DNA from: Bradyrhizobium genosp. L
GTDB taxonomy: Bacteria > Pseudomonadota > Alphaproteobacteria > Rhizobiales > Xanthobacteraceae
Direction: 5' to 3'
DNA: 64,000 nucleotides
Assembly: GCF_015624485.1 (NCBI RefSeq)
Contig: NZ_CP061378.1
Span: 7,279,501-7,343,500, forward strand
Made by a program: the position numbers and the translations under genes. Positions 45,392-53,620 of the stretch are shown here, piece after piece. Each line of letters begins with the position of its first letter. Position 1 is the first letter of the stretch. The notes under the pieces were generated by a model. That model saw only the letters and a program-made list of their open reading frames with translations, ran no database searches and had not been told where the DNA came from.

Positions 45392-46933
45392 TTGCCGGTT
45401 CGTTACTACGACTGGATCGCGCATCATCGCCGGCGCACGCCGGACAAGGTCGCGCTCGTCGATCTCGCGAGCGGACGCCGCTTCACTTACGCGGAGCTCG
45501 ACGCCCGCGTGTCGAAGCTGGCGACCTACCTGCGCGACCAGCTCAAGGTCGGCGGCAGCGACCGTGTCGCGGTGCTGGCGCTGAACACGACGGATACGCT
45601 GGAAATACAGTTCGCCTGCTTCCGGATCGGCGCGGTGTTCCTGCCGCTCAACACCCGCCTCACCGTTCCCGAGCTGCACTACATCACGGGCGACGCCTCG
45701 CCCAGGGTGATGATCCATGACGATGATCTCGCCGAGACGGCGCTGGCAGTGGCAAAGCTCTGCAATGTGACGTCCTCGGTCAGGCTCGGCCCCGGCGGCT
45801 CCTATGAGGCCGGCATCGCCGCGGCGACGCCGCTGGCGCGGTTCGAGGAGGTGATGCTCGATGACATCTCGACCATCATGTACACCTCGGGGACGACCGG
45901 CCAGCCGAAGGGCGCGATCATCACCCATGGCATGACGTTCTGGAATTGCGTCAATCTCGGCGGTCCCGCCTATATCTCGCCGTCGTCGGTGCTGCTGACG
46001 GTGCTGCCGCTGTTCCACACCGGCGGGCTGAATTGCTACACCAACCCGGTGCTGCATGCCGGCGGCACCGCGCTGATCATGCGCGCCTTCGATCCGGGCG
46101 AGGCGATGCGGCTGATCAGCGATCCCGCGCAGGGCATCAACGTGTTCTTCGGTGTGCCCTCGATCTACCAGTTCATGGCGCAGCATCCGGCGTTCGCGAG
46201 TGCCGATTTCAGCCGCCTGATCATCGGCGGGGTCGGCGGCGCGCCGATGCCGGTGCCGCTGCTCAAGACCTGGGAAGCGCGCGGCGTGGCGTTGCAGCAG
46301 GGCTATGGCATGACCGAGACATCGCCCGCGGTGATGGTGCTCGATCGCGACGACGCCGCGCGCAAGGCCGGCTCGTCCGGCAAGCCGGTGCTGCACACAG
46401 AGGTGCGGATCGTGCGGCCCGACGGCAGCGATGCCGCGGTCGGCGAGCTCGGCGAACTCTGGGTCAAGGGACCGAACATCACGCCGGGCTACTGGAACAG
46501 GCCGGATGCCAACGCCGCCTCCTTCACCGACGGCTGGCTGCACACCGGCGATGCCACGCGGATCGACGAGGACGGCTTCTACTACATCGTCGATCGCTGG
46601 AAGGACATGTACATCTCCGGCGGCGAGAACGTCTATCCCGCCGAGGTCGAGAGCGTGCTGCACCAATTGACGGCCGTGGCCGAAGCCGCCGTGATCGGCA
46701 TCCCCGACACGCAATGGGGCGAGATCGGCATGGCCATCATCGCCGTCAAGCCCGACCATTCGCTAACCGCGGCCGAGATCAATGCCCATTGCCAGGCCAA
46801 TCTGGCCCGGTTCAAATGCCCGCGTTTGATCGAATTTGTCGAGGCCCTGCCGCGCAATGCGACAGGCAAAATTCATAAGCCGACGCTCCGGCAGCGGTTC
46901 AGCCAGCCGAAGCCGACCGATACCGCGGCGTGA
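45392..46933 (+). CDS. Acyl-CoA ligase (AMP-binding), fatty acid type
   Basis: The best start is TTG 45392, because AGGAGGG lies 5 bases upstream and homology begins there (LPVRYYDWIAHHRRRTPDKVA); the frame itself is open from 45218. The 513-residue enzyme has P-loop IMYTSGTTGQPKGAIITHG, YGMTETSPA, the GDATRIDEDGFYYIVDRWKD block and the C-terminal catalytic Lys in RNATGKIHKPTLRQ. It is divergent from the acyl-CoA dehydrogenase, and the two could activate and then oxidise one acid. A weakly symmetric leader separates it from the LivK-type gene downstream. Confidence 0.92.
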   Translation: MPVRYYDWIAHHRRRTPDKVALVDLASGRRFTYAELDARVSKLATYLRDQLKVGGSDRVAVLALNTTDTLEIQFACFRIGAVFLPLNTRLTVPELHYITGDASPRVMIHDDDLAETALAVAKLCNVTSSVRLGPGGSYEAGIAAATPLARFEEVMLDDISTIMYTSGTTGQPKGAIITHGMTFWNCVNLGGPAYISPSSVLLTVLPLFHTGGLNCYTNPVLHAGGTALIMRAFDPGEAMRLISDPAQGINVFFGVPSIYQFMAQHPAFASADFSRLIIGGVGGAPMPVPLLKTWEARGVALQQGYGMTETSPAVMVLDRDDAARKAGSSGKPVLHTEVRIVRPDGSDAAVGELGELWVKGPNITPGYWNRPDANAASFTDGWLHTGDATRIDEDGFYYIVDRWKDMYISGGENVYPAEVESVLHQLTAVAEAAVIGIPDTQWGEIGMAIIAVKPDHSLTAAEINAHCQANLARFKCPRLIEFVEALPRNATGKIHKPTLRQRFSQPKPTDTAA

Positions 46934-46967
46934 TCGTTTTACGGATCCTGCCGCGACATGGAGTGCT

Positions 46968-46996
46968 CCGTCGCCAGCCGCCGGGACCGGCGACGG
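46968..46996 (+). other. Stem-loop between acyl-CoA ligase and LivK-type gene
   Basis: CCGTCGCC (46968-46975) and GGCGACGG (46989-46996) are perfect 8-base arms around a 13-base loop, 35 bases after the ligase stop. No T-run follows, so it is more likely a processing or attenuation structure than a terminator. Confidence 0.4.
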
Positions 46997-47042
46997 GGGT
47001 GTTGCTGATCCCCAACCAGAATCAATCGAGGAAATTGCCTTT

Positions 47043-48263
47043 ATGAAAACCACAAAATTGTCGCTGCTGGCCGCCGCCACGACGCTCTGCCTGCTCTCCA
47101 CCCAGGCCGCCTTTGCGCAAAAGAAATACGACACCGGCGCCTCCGACACCGAGATCAAGATCGGCAATGTCGAGGCCTATAGCGGCCCCGCCTCCGCCTA
47201 TGGCGTCATCGGCAAGACCGAGGAAGCCTATTTCAAGATGATCAACGAGCAGGGCGGCATCAACGGCCGCAAGATCAACTGGATTTCCTATGACGACGGC
47301 TACTCGCCGCCGAAGACCGTGGAGCAGATCCGCAAGCTGATCGAAAGCGACGAGGTGTTCCTGGTGTTCAACGCGCTGGGCACGCCGACCCAGACCGCGG
47401 TGCAGAAGTATCAGAACGCCAAGAAGGTGCCGCAGCTGTTCCTCGCCACCGGCGCCAGCAAGTGGAACGACCCGAAGGAATTCCCGTGGACCATGGGCTT
47501 CCAGCCGAGCTACCGCGTCGAGGCGCGGATCTTTGGCAAGTACATCCTCAAGGCCAAGCCCGACGCCAAGGTCGCGATCTTCTATGCCAATGACGATTTC
47601 GGCAAGGACTACCTGGTCGGACTGAAAGAGGTACTCGACAAATCGTCCGCCAAGATCGTCGCGGAAGAGAGCTACGAGACCACCGAACCGTCGATCGATT
47701 CCCACATCGTCAAGCTGAAGGACACCGGCGCCGACGTGTTCGTCAACATTTCGACGCCGAAATTCGCGGCGCAGGCGATCAAGAAGATCCACGAACTCGG
47801 CTGGAATCCGATGCAGGTGATGACCGACGTCTCGCTCTCGATCGGCGCGGTGATGAAGCCGGCCGGCCTCGACGCCAGCGAAGGCGTGCTGTCGGCCGGA
47901 TATCTCAAGGACGCCTCCGACCAGCAGTGGAAGAATGACGAAGGCATGAAGAAGTTCATGGCCTTCATCGACAAATACATGCCGGGCGCCAATATCTCCG
48001 ACGCCAACCTGGTCTATGGCTACGCCGCGGCGCAGACCATGGTGCAGGTGCTCAAGCAGTGCGGCGACAACCTCACCCGCGAGAACGTGATGAAGCAGGC
48101 CGCCAGCCTGAAGGACTTCGCACCCGACACGCTGCTTCCCGGCATCAAGATCAACACCGGTCCGACCGATTTCGCTCCGATCGAGCAGCTCCAGATGTGG
48201 CGGTTCAAGAGCGGCCAGTGGGAGCGGTTCGGCGATATCCTCAGCGCGGAAGTCGGCGGCTAA
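47043..48263 (+). CDS. Branched-chain amino acid-type ABC transporter substrate-binding protein (orphan)
   Basis: ATG 47043 follows GAGGAAA and opens a Sec signal peptide (MKTTKLSLLAAATTLCLLS up to AAFA/QK), giving 406 residues; the frame upstream to 46836 runs inside the ligase gene. The mature start SDTEIKIGNVEAYSGPASAYG and later AKVAIFYANDDFGKDYLVGLKE are typical of LivK-like type I binding proteins. No permease or ATPase follows. Position after an acyl-CoA ligase suggests that the ligand may be an aromatic or branched acid, but this is inference. Confidence 0.92.
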   Translation: MKTTKLSLLAAATTLCLLSTQAAFAQKKYDTGASDTEIKIGNVEAYSGPASAYGVIGKTEEAYFKMINEQGGINGRKINWISYDDGYSPPKTVEQIRKLIESDEVFLVFNALGTPTQTAVQKYQNAKKVPQLFLATGASKWNDPKEFPWTMGFQPSYRVEARIFGKYILKAKPDAKVAIFYANDDFGKDYLVGLKEVLDKSSAKIVAEESYETTEPSIDSHIVKLKDTGADVFVNISTPKFAAQAIKKIHELGWNPMQVMTDVSLSIGAVMKPAGLDASEGVLSAGYLKDASDQQWKNDEGMKKFMAFIDKYMPGANISDANLVYGYAAAQTMVQVLKQCGDNLTRENVMKQAASLKDFAPDTLLPGIKINTGPTDFAPIEQLQMWRFKSGQWERFGDILSAEVGG

Positions 48264-48290
48264 GGCCGCGACCAACATTCCCAGTGTCAC

Positions 48291-48321
48291 GAAGCCGCCC
48301 CTCCGGGCGGCTTCGTTGTTT
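48291..48321 (+). terminator. Rho-independent terminator of LivK-type gene
   Basis: GAAGCCGCCC-CTCC-GGGCGGCTTC is a perfect 10-base stem and 4-base loop followed by GTTGTTT, 27 bases after the stop codon. Confidence 0.88.
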
Positions 48322-48342
48322 GGCAGGCTCTTCGCAAGGATG

Positions 48343-48430
48343 CGTAGGGTGGGCAAAGCGAAGCGTGCCCACCATCACGTGCACGGCGTGGATGGAGGGC
48401 ACGTCGCTGCGCTCCTTTGCCCACCCTACG
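48343..48430. repeat. Intergenic hairpin repeat, CGTAGGGTGGGCAAAG type
   Basis: The ends CGTAGGGTGGGCAAAG (48343-48358) and CTTTGCCCACCCTACG (48415-48430) are perfect 16-base inverted arms, with AAGCGTGCCCACC as an internal echo. The same arms occur between genes in many proteobacteria as far as I recall. It sits between two copies of a terminator hairpin. Confidence 0.75.
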
Positions 48431-48468
48431 ACTCTTGCCTAGCCCGCAGTCAAAATCCACAGCGTCAC

Positions 48469-48499
48469 GAGGCCGTCCCTCCGGGCGGCTTCGTTGTTT
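48469..48499 (+). terminator. Second, diverged copy of the terminator
   Basis: GAGGCCGTCC-CTCC-GGGCGGCTTC followed by GTTGTTTG repeats the structure at 48291. Both changes in the left arm are A-to-G or C-to-T and leave G-U pairs, so the RNA stem survives. The flanking CAGCGTCACGA also matches the first copy. Confidence 0.7.
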
Positions 48500-48564
48500 G
48501 TGGCTTCACTCCTCCTTCATCCGGAGAGAATGTGAATACATGGCTCACAGACGGCGCCTTCAGC

Positions 48565-48684
48565 GTCGTCCTGGCGAAAGCCAGGACCCATTACCCCAGC
48601 CGCTTGCCGTTGCGCGACGCTGGGGCCACGACCCGCTCACACTTCAGTTCGGTGGTTATGCGTCCTGGCTTTCGCCAGGACGAC
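48565..48684. repeat. Paired-hairpin intergenic repeat, family A, variant with compensatory changes
   Basis: The left hairpin GTCGTCCTGGCGAAAGCCAG-GACCCATTACCCC (from 48565) and the right hairpin GGTTATGCGTCCTGG-CTTTCGCCAGGACGAC (48654-48684) follow the 36500 copy but with C-to-T and matching G-to-A changes in both hairpins, so pairing is kept. No gene lies in the rest of the 551-base gap (48264-48814). Confidence 0.82.
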
Positions 48685-48814
48685 GTGCGCGGAGAGGCGT
48701 GCGCCAATATCCATCACCGTCGCCATGAGAGGATGTGAGGCCACATCCTTGTGATCCCGGCCGCAAACTCCCACGTGTAACGGCAGACCGAGCCAGAACC
48801 GGATCGCGAGTTCG

Positions 48815-49528
48815 ATGCATTCCCACGTTCATTACCTGCCGATGACGCCGGGATTCTTCTCGATCCTGGTGCTGGCGGCCGTGGCGCTGGTGATCCTGAT
48901 CCAGCTTCGCATCCTGCGCTACGCCTATATGCGGCTCGGCATCGGTCCCGGGGCTGCATTGCTGCTGCTGTTCGGCTCGCTGATCGGCAGCTATTTCAAC
49001 ATTCCGCTCACGGTGCTGCCGGGACCACCGGTGCAATCCGGGCAGATCATCGACTTCTTCGGCATGCGCTATGTCGTGCCGTTCGTGCAGTCGCCGAGCA
49101 CGATCCTCGCCGTCAATGTCGGTGGCGCGGTGATACCCGCCATGATGTCCGCCTATCTCATGCTGCGCTACCAGCTGTGGCTCAGGGCCGCGATCGCCAC
49201 GATCGTGATCGCGGCCATCGTGCATGCCAGCGCGACGCCGGTGCGGGGCATGGGCATTGCCGTTCCGGTGTTCGTGCCCGTGATCATCACCGCGATCCTG
49301 GCGCTGCTGCTGTCGCGCGCATACGCAGCACCTCTGGCCTATATCGGCGGTTCGATGGGGACGCTGCTCGGCGCCGATCTGCTCAACCTCGACAAGATCG
49401 GCAGCCTCGGCGCGCCGATCGCCTCGATCGGCGGCGCAGGCACGTTCGACGGCATTTTCCTCACCGGCATTCTTGCAGTGCTGATCGCCGGCATCGCCGC
49501 GCCGGCGCAACCAAGCCGAGCCGCGTAA
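48815..49528 (+). CDS. DUF1614 family membrane protein
   Basis: The 237-residue protein has six or seven predicted transmembrane helices and matches what I know of DUF1614: RLGIGPGAALLLLFGSLIGSYFNIP near residue 40, INVGGAVIPAMMSAYL-like VNVGGAVIPAMMSAYLM, and a glycine-rich end YIGGSMGTLLGADLLNLDKI followed by SIGGAGTFDGIFLTGILAVL. No activity is established for the family. It is convergent with the XRE-type gene, the stops adjoining with no gap. Confidence 0.85.
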   Translation: MHSHVHYLPMTPGFFSILVLAAVALVILIQLRILRYAYMRLGIGPGAALLLLFGSLIGSYFNIPLTVLPGPPVQSGQIIDFFGMRYVVPFVQSPSTILAVNVGGAVIPAMMSAYLMLRYQLWLRAAIATIVIAAIVHASATPVRGMGIAVPVFVPVIITAILALLLSRAYAAPLAYIGGSMGTLLGADLLNLDKIGSLGAPIASIGGAGTFDGIFLTGILAVLIAGIAAPAQPSRAA

Positions 49529-50293
49529 TTATCCAGGCAGCAGGATCGCAAATGGCTCGTCGACCGTGCGGCGCAGATGCTCGCGGTAGAGCTTGTGGTT
49601 CGCATCGTCGGGCGAGACCCGTCCGAGGCTCGGATTGGGCACGTTCTTCTCCGGCAGGAACGCGATCGGCGCCGCGATCGGCGTCAGCACCGCGCCCCGC
49701 CCGGCGAGCAGCGTCGTGATGATGCCGTACATCTCGCCGGAATTGCGCGGGCGCGACACCGTGATCACGCGGTGCTGGCCATGCCTGTTGGTCACGAGAT
49801 AGACGAAGCCGGATTCGTTCGGCACCGCGACCTCGCCGAACTGCGTGTAGTCGGCATCCTGCCGCTCGCCCTCGCGGAATCCGAGCGCTGACGTTGCGTC
49901 ATCCCATGCGATCACGGTGCGATAGGCATAGATCGAATCCTTGTCGCCGAATGACGGCCGCACCGTGATGTAGGTGCCTTCGATCCGCGCCACCGCGCGG
50001 CGGGAATAGGAGCCGAGACTGTCGGGCGCGATCTCGCCATTGGCGGGCGTGGCGATCGGGATCGCCTCCGGCAGCTTGCGCAGGGGAACGCCGAGCGCCT
50101 GCTCCAGCCGTACCGTGGTCGCCAAGGTGAACGGACGGCGGCCGCCAAGCACCTTTTCCAGTGTCGACAGGCTGAGCTTCGCCTGCTCGGCCAGCGCCTG
50201 CCGCGAGATCCGGCGGCGCGCGATCTCCTCGCGGATGGTCTCCGCCACCTGCCGGCTCTGCTCGGCGGAAAGCTGCGTGTCCGGCGTCGGCAT
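49529..50293 (-). CDS. XRE-type HTH regulator with C-terminal sensor domain
   Basis: The start at 50293 has AAGGA 6 bases upstream and gives 254 residues; an ATG two codons earlier has no spacing to that site. The helix-turn-helix is at about residues 16-75 (AETIREEIARRRISRQALAE, QAKLSLSTLEKVLGGRRPFT). The remainder is a beta-rich domain (VARIEGTYITVRPSFGDKDS, GFVYLVTNRHGQHRVITVSR) of unknown ligand. It is divergent from the sortase-substrate gene and the 200-base gap carries three phased direct repeats, so it is the likely regulator of that operon. Confidence 0.87.
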   Translation of the reverse strand: MPTPDTQLSAEQSRQVAETIREEIARRRISRQALAEQAKLSLSTLEKVLGGRRPFTLATTVRLEQALGVPLRKLPEAIPIATPANGEIAPDSLGSYSRRAVARIEGTYITVRPSFGDKDSIYAYRTVIAWDDATSALGFREGERQDADYTQFGEVAVPNESGFVYLVTNRHGQHRVITVSRPRNSGEMYGIITTLLAGRGAVLTPIAAPIAFLPEKNVPNPSLGRVSPDDANHKLYREHLRRTVDEPFAILLPG

Positions 50294-50341
50294 CGTCATT
50301 CCTTGCGCGATTCCCCTGCAATTTGGCCAGTCTAGCAGACC

Positions 50342-50367
50342 GCACAATCCAGCACAAAACCGCACAA
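50342..50367. promoter_or_regulatory. Three helically phased GCACAA direct repeats
   Basis: GCACAA occurs at 50342-50347, 50352-50357 and 50362-50367, exactly 10 bases apart, so all copies face the same side of the helix. They lie between the divergent XRE-type gene (start 50293) and the sortase-substrate gene (start 50494), close to the expected promoter of the regulator. Confidence 0.5.
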
Positions 50368-50493
50368 ACCCGCCTTCCGCGCGGGCGGACCGCGCCGGGC
50401 GGCGGCCGATCATTGCCGATCAATCCGCTCGCGCCAAAGCGGTCGTTCTCCATGATTGCAAGGCAGCGAAAACCTCGCTTCGGGAGTGAAGAA

Positions 50494-52767
50494 ATGACGA
50501 TTTACGATGCATGTGAGAGCAGCCCGCAGATCCGCCTGTCGCGTCGGATGCGTATCCTGCTGTTCTTCCTGGTGGAAGGCGTGGCCGCGCTGGTGATCGG
50601 CTTTGCGGCGCTGTTTGTGAGTTTCGATTCCGCGTGGTCGGCCGAGCAGCCGCAGCATGCGGTGACGCGGCCGAGCGAGGCACGCTCCGGCTCGCTGCTG
50701 GTCAAGACCGATGACGGCTATGCCGACGCGCTCAGGCTCGGCATCGATGTCGACCTCACGGTGTCGGGGCCGACCGTCCGCGCCCGCGTCACCCAGATCT
50801 TCCGCAACCCGACCAACGACTGGGTCGAAGCGACCTATGTCTACCCGCTGCCGGCGGGCGGCGCGGTCGACACGCTGAAGATGGTGGTCGGCGACCGCAT
50901 CGTGGTCGGCGACATCAAGGAGCGGCAGCAGGCCCGCGCGATCTACGAGCAGGCCAAACAGAACGGTCAGAAGGCTGCACTCACCGAGCAGGAGCGGCCG
51001 AACATTTTCACCAACTCGGTCGCCAATATCGGCCCCGGCGAGACCGTGCTGGTGCAGATCGAATACCAGGAGCCGGTGCAGCAGAACGGCAACGAGTTCT
51101 CGCTGCGCCTGCCGATGGTGGTCGCCCCGCGCTACAATCCGAAGCCCCTGGTGCAGAGCGTCGACCTCCGCGCCGACGGCAGCGGCTGGGGCGCAACCTC
51201 GACCGATCCGGTGCCGGATCGCGATCGCATCACGCCGCCGGTGCTCAACCCGGCAGGGAATGCGCCGATCAATCCGACTGACATCACCGTGCACCTGAAC
51301 GCCGGCTTCCCGCTCGGCGAGGTGAAGAGCCATTTCCATCAGGTCAAGATCGAGAGCCCCGACAGCACGACGCGCGTGATCAAGCTCGCAGAAGGGCCGG
51401 TGCCGGCCGACCGCGACTTCGAGCTGACCTGGAAGCCGGCCGCCGAGAAGGCGCCGTCGGTCGGGCTGTTCCGCGAGCATGTCGGCAATTCCGACTATCT
51501 GCTCGCCTTCGTCACCCCGCCCGCCGTCGAGCAGGCGCGCGAGAAGCCGCTGCCGCGCGAGGTGATCTTCGTGATCGACAATTCCGGTTCGATGGGCGGC
51601 ACCTCGATCATCCAGGCCAAGGCCAGCCTGTTGTACGCGCTCGGCCGGTTGCAGCCGACCGACCGCTTCAACGTGATCCGCTTCGACGACACCATGGACG
51701 TGCTGTTCCCGACGCCCGTGGCCGCCAACAGCGGCAATATCGGCACCGCGACGTCGTTCGTCAGCGCGCTGCAGGCACGCGGCGGCACCGAGATGATCCC
51801 GGCGATGCGCGCCGCACTGTCCGACACCAACCGCGACGATGCCGATCGCGTTCGCCAGGTCGTGTTCCTGACCGACGGTGCGATCGGTAACGAACAGCAA
51901 TTGTTCGAGACCATCAATGCGCTGCGCGGCCGCTCCCGCATCTTCATGGTCGGCATCGGCTCGGCGCCGAACACCTATCTGATGACGCGCGCTGCCGAGC
52001 TCGGCCGCGGCACCTTCACCCATATCGGTTCGGTCGAAGAGGTCGACGAGCGGATGCGTGGCCTGTTCGCCAGGCTGGAGAATCCCGCGGTGACGAACCT
52101 CTCGGCAAAATTCTCCGAGGCCAACGCCGATCTGACGCCGGCGGCGCTGCCCGATGTCTATCGTGACGAGCCGCTGGTGCTCGCGGCCAAGCTCGACAAG
52201 CTTGCCGGCTCGGTCGAGATCAAGGGCCGCATCGGCGACCGGCCGTGGAGCGTGACCTTGCCGCTGGCGAATGCCGCCGAAGGCAAGGGCCTGTCGAAGC
52301 TGTGGGCACGCCGCAAGATCGCAGATGCCGAGGTCGCGCGGACCACACGCCAGGAGAGTCCGGAGGACGCCGACAAGACGATCCTCGCACTGGCGCTGGA
52401 GCATCAGCTCGTGACGCGGCTGACCAGCTTGGTTGCGGTCGACAAGACGCCGAGCCGTCCCGATGGCGAACCGCTGACGCTCGCCGAGCTGCCGCTCAAC
52501 CTGCCCGCCGGCTGGGACTTTGCAAAGGTGTTCGGCGAGCATCCGCGCCAGCCGGTCACACCGACCGAGCGCCGCGCTGAGGCCGGCGACGGCAAGGTGC
52601 AGGTCGCCGCGCTGAAGCGCGCAGTGCCGGTCGTCACGCCTGGCACGGTGCAGCTGCCGAAGACCGCGACCGATGCCGAACTGAAGATGATCGCGGGTGT
52701 GATCCTGCTCACGGTCAGCCTTCTCCTGATGGTGTTCAACCGACGTCAGACGTCGTCCCCCCGTTGA
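50494..52767 (+). CDS. Sortase-anchored VIT/VWA domain protein (marine proteobacterial sortase target)
   Basis: ATG 50494 follows GGGAGTGA and gives 757 residues; in-frame ATGs further up lack such a site. A long N-terminal signal region (RMRILLFFLVEGVAALVIGF) is followed by a VIT domain (about 65-195; IFRNPTNDWVEATYVYPLP, RQQARAIYEQAKQNGQKAAL), then a VWA domain with the MIDAS motif DNSGSMGG (about residue 357). The C-terminus is a sorting signal: LPKTAT (721-726), a hydrophobic helix (AGVILLTVSLLLMVF) and basic NRR. Sortases cleave such LPxT motifs and attach the protein. The sortase gene follows, so the pair is a one-substrate system. Confidence 0.92.
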   Translation: MTIYDACESSPQIRLSRRMRILLFFLVEGVAALVIGFAALFVSFDSAWSAEQPQHAVTRPSEARSGSLLVKTDDGYADALRLGIDVDLTVSGPTVRARVTQIFRNPTNDWVEATYVYPLPAGGAVDTLKMVVGDRIVVGDIKERQQARAIYEQAKQNGQKAALTEQERPNIFTNSVANIGPGETVLVQIEYQEPVQQNGNEFSLRLPMVVAPRYNPKPLVQSVDLRADGSGWGATSTDPVPDRDRITPPVLNPAGNAPINPTDITVHLNAGFPLGEVKSHFHQVKIESPDSTTRVIKLAEGPVPADRDFELTWKPAAEKAPSVGLFREHVGNSDYLLAFVTPPAVEQAREKPLPREVIFVIDNSGSMGGTSIIQAKASLLYALGRLQPTDRFNVIRFDDTMDVLFPTPVAANSGNIGTATSFVSALQARGGTEMIPAMRAALSDTNRDDADRVRQVVFLTDGAIGNEQQLFETINALRGRSRIFMVGIGSAPNTYLMTRAAELGRGTFTHIGSVEEVDERMRGLFARLENPAVTNLSAKFSEANADLTPAALPDVYRDEPLVLAAKLDKLAGSVEIKGRIGDRPWSVTLPLANAAEGKGLSKLWARRKIADAEVARTTRQESPEDADKTILALALEHQLVTRLTSLVAVDKTPSRPDGEPLTLAELPLNLPAGWDFAKVFGEHPRQPVTPTERRAEAGDGKVQVAALKRAVPVVTPGTVQLPKTATDAELKMIAGVILLTVSLLLMVFNRRQTSSPR

Positions 52768-52775
52768 CGTCGGAT

Positions 52776-52807
52776 GAAAGGAGGAGGCGCCCCCCAACCT
52801 CCTCTTT
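52776..52807 (+). other. Stem-loop between sortase substrate and sortase genes
   Basis: GAGGAGG (52781-52787) pairs with CCTCCTC (52798-52804), and GAAA/TTTC extend the stem past one bulged G. It lies 9 bases after the substrate stop. GC-rich sequence with further self-complementarity (GAGCGCGCGCGG near 52810 and CGCGCGCGCCGCTC near 52846) follows. It may lower sortase expression relative to its substrate. Confidence 0.4.
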
Positions 52808-52904
52808 CAAGAGCGCGCGCGGCCTTCCACCCGTCCCCCAAGGGTCGCGCGCGCCGCTCTTCCCCTACCGTCATTGCGAGCGAAGCGACGACGAAGGAAA
52901 GACG

Positions 52905-53495
52905 ATGCCCCGGTTCATCCCACCCCTCGCCTTCGCCTTCATCGGCATGGTCCTGTTCGGCCAGGGCGCCTACATCCACGCGAAGGCGCTGCTCGCACAG
53001 GTGCTGCTGGAACGCGCCTTCACCGAGACCATCGCCGCCGGCCATCCGGTGAAGCCGTGGAGCTGGGCCGATACCTGGCCGGTGGCGAAAATCGAGGTGA
53101 AACGCATTCAGGCCTCGGCCATCGCGCTCGCCGGCAGCAGCGGCCAGGCGCTGGCCTTCGGCCCCGGCCATGTCGAGAACACGGCCGATGCCGGCGAGCG
53201 CGGCGTCGCGGTCTATTCCGCGCATCGCGACACCCATTTTCGCTTTCTCAAGGACGTCAGGATCGGCGACGAGATCGACGTCACCAGAAGCGACGGCAGG
53301 ACATTTCGCTATCGCGCCGATCGCAGTGCGGTCGTTCGTTTCGATCAGTCCGGCATCGATCCTCTCACGGACGGGTATGAGCTGGTGCTGTCGACCTGCT
53401 GGCCATTCGACGCGCTGACGTCGGGTCCGGAGCGCTATCTGTTGCACGCGACCCTGATCGACCCGGAATCGCGCTTGCGCGAATCAGGTTCCTGA
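52905..53495 (+). CDS. Class GN sortase
   Basis: ATG 52905 follows AAGGAAA and gives 196 residues with an N-terminal membrane anchor (PPLAFAFIGMVLFGQGAYIH). The catalytic set of the sortase fold is visible: His107 in VYSAHRDTHF, Cys165 in LSTCWPFDA and Arg177 in GPERYLLHATL. The TCWP form of the active-site loop is characteristic of the Gram-negative group. It cleaves the LPKTAT motif of the protein encoded just upstream; what it joins the product to in a Gram-negative envelope is not known to me. Confidence 0.93.
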   Translation: MPRFIPPLAFAFIGMVLFGQGAYIHAKALLAQVLLERAFTETIAAGHPVKPWSWADTWPVAKIEVKRIQASAIALAGSSGQALAFGPGHVENTADAGERGVAVYSAHRDTHFRFLKDVRIGDEIDVTRSDGRTFRYRADRSAVVRFDQSGIDPLTDGYELVLSTCWPFDALTSGPERYLLHATLIDPESRLRESGS

Positions 53496-53620
53496 TGCGC
53501 ATGAATTTTGCGTATGCCGGGATATTGGGCCTGATGCCCTGATTTGCGCGCGCGTGAGTTGCCACCCGCTTTCATCGGCCATAAAAGGAGAGGAAATAAA
53601 GAAGGACAAGGGCAGGCTCC

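Noticed and set aside
52868..52895. TCATTGCGAGCGAAGCGACGA as a full intergenic repeat before the sortase gene
   Set aside because: It resembles one half of a common intergenic repeat, but no second arm is found, so it is at most a fragment.
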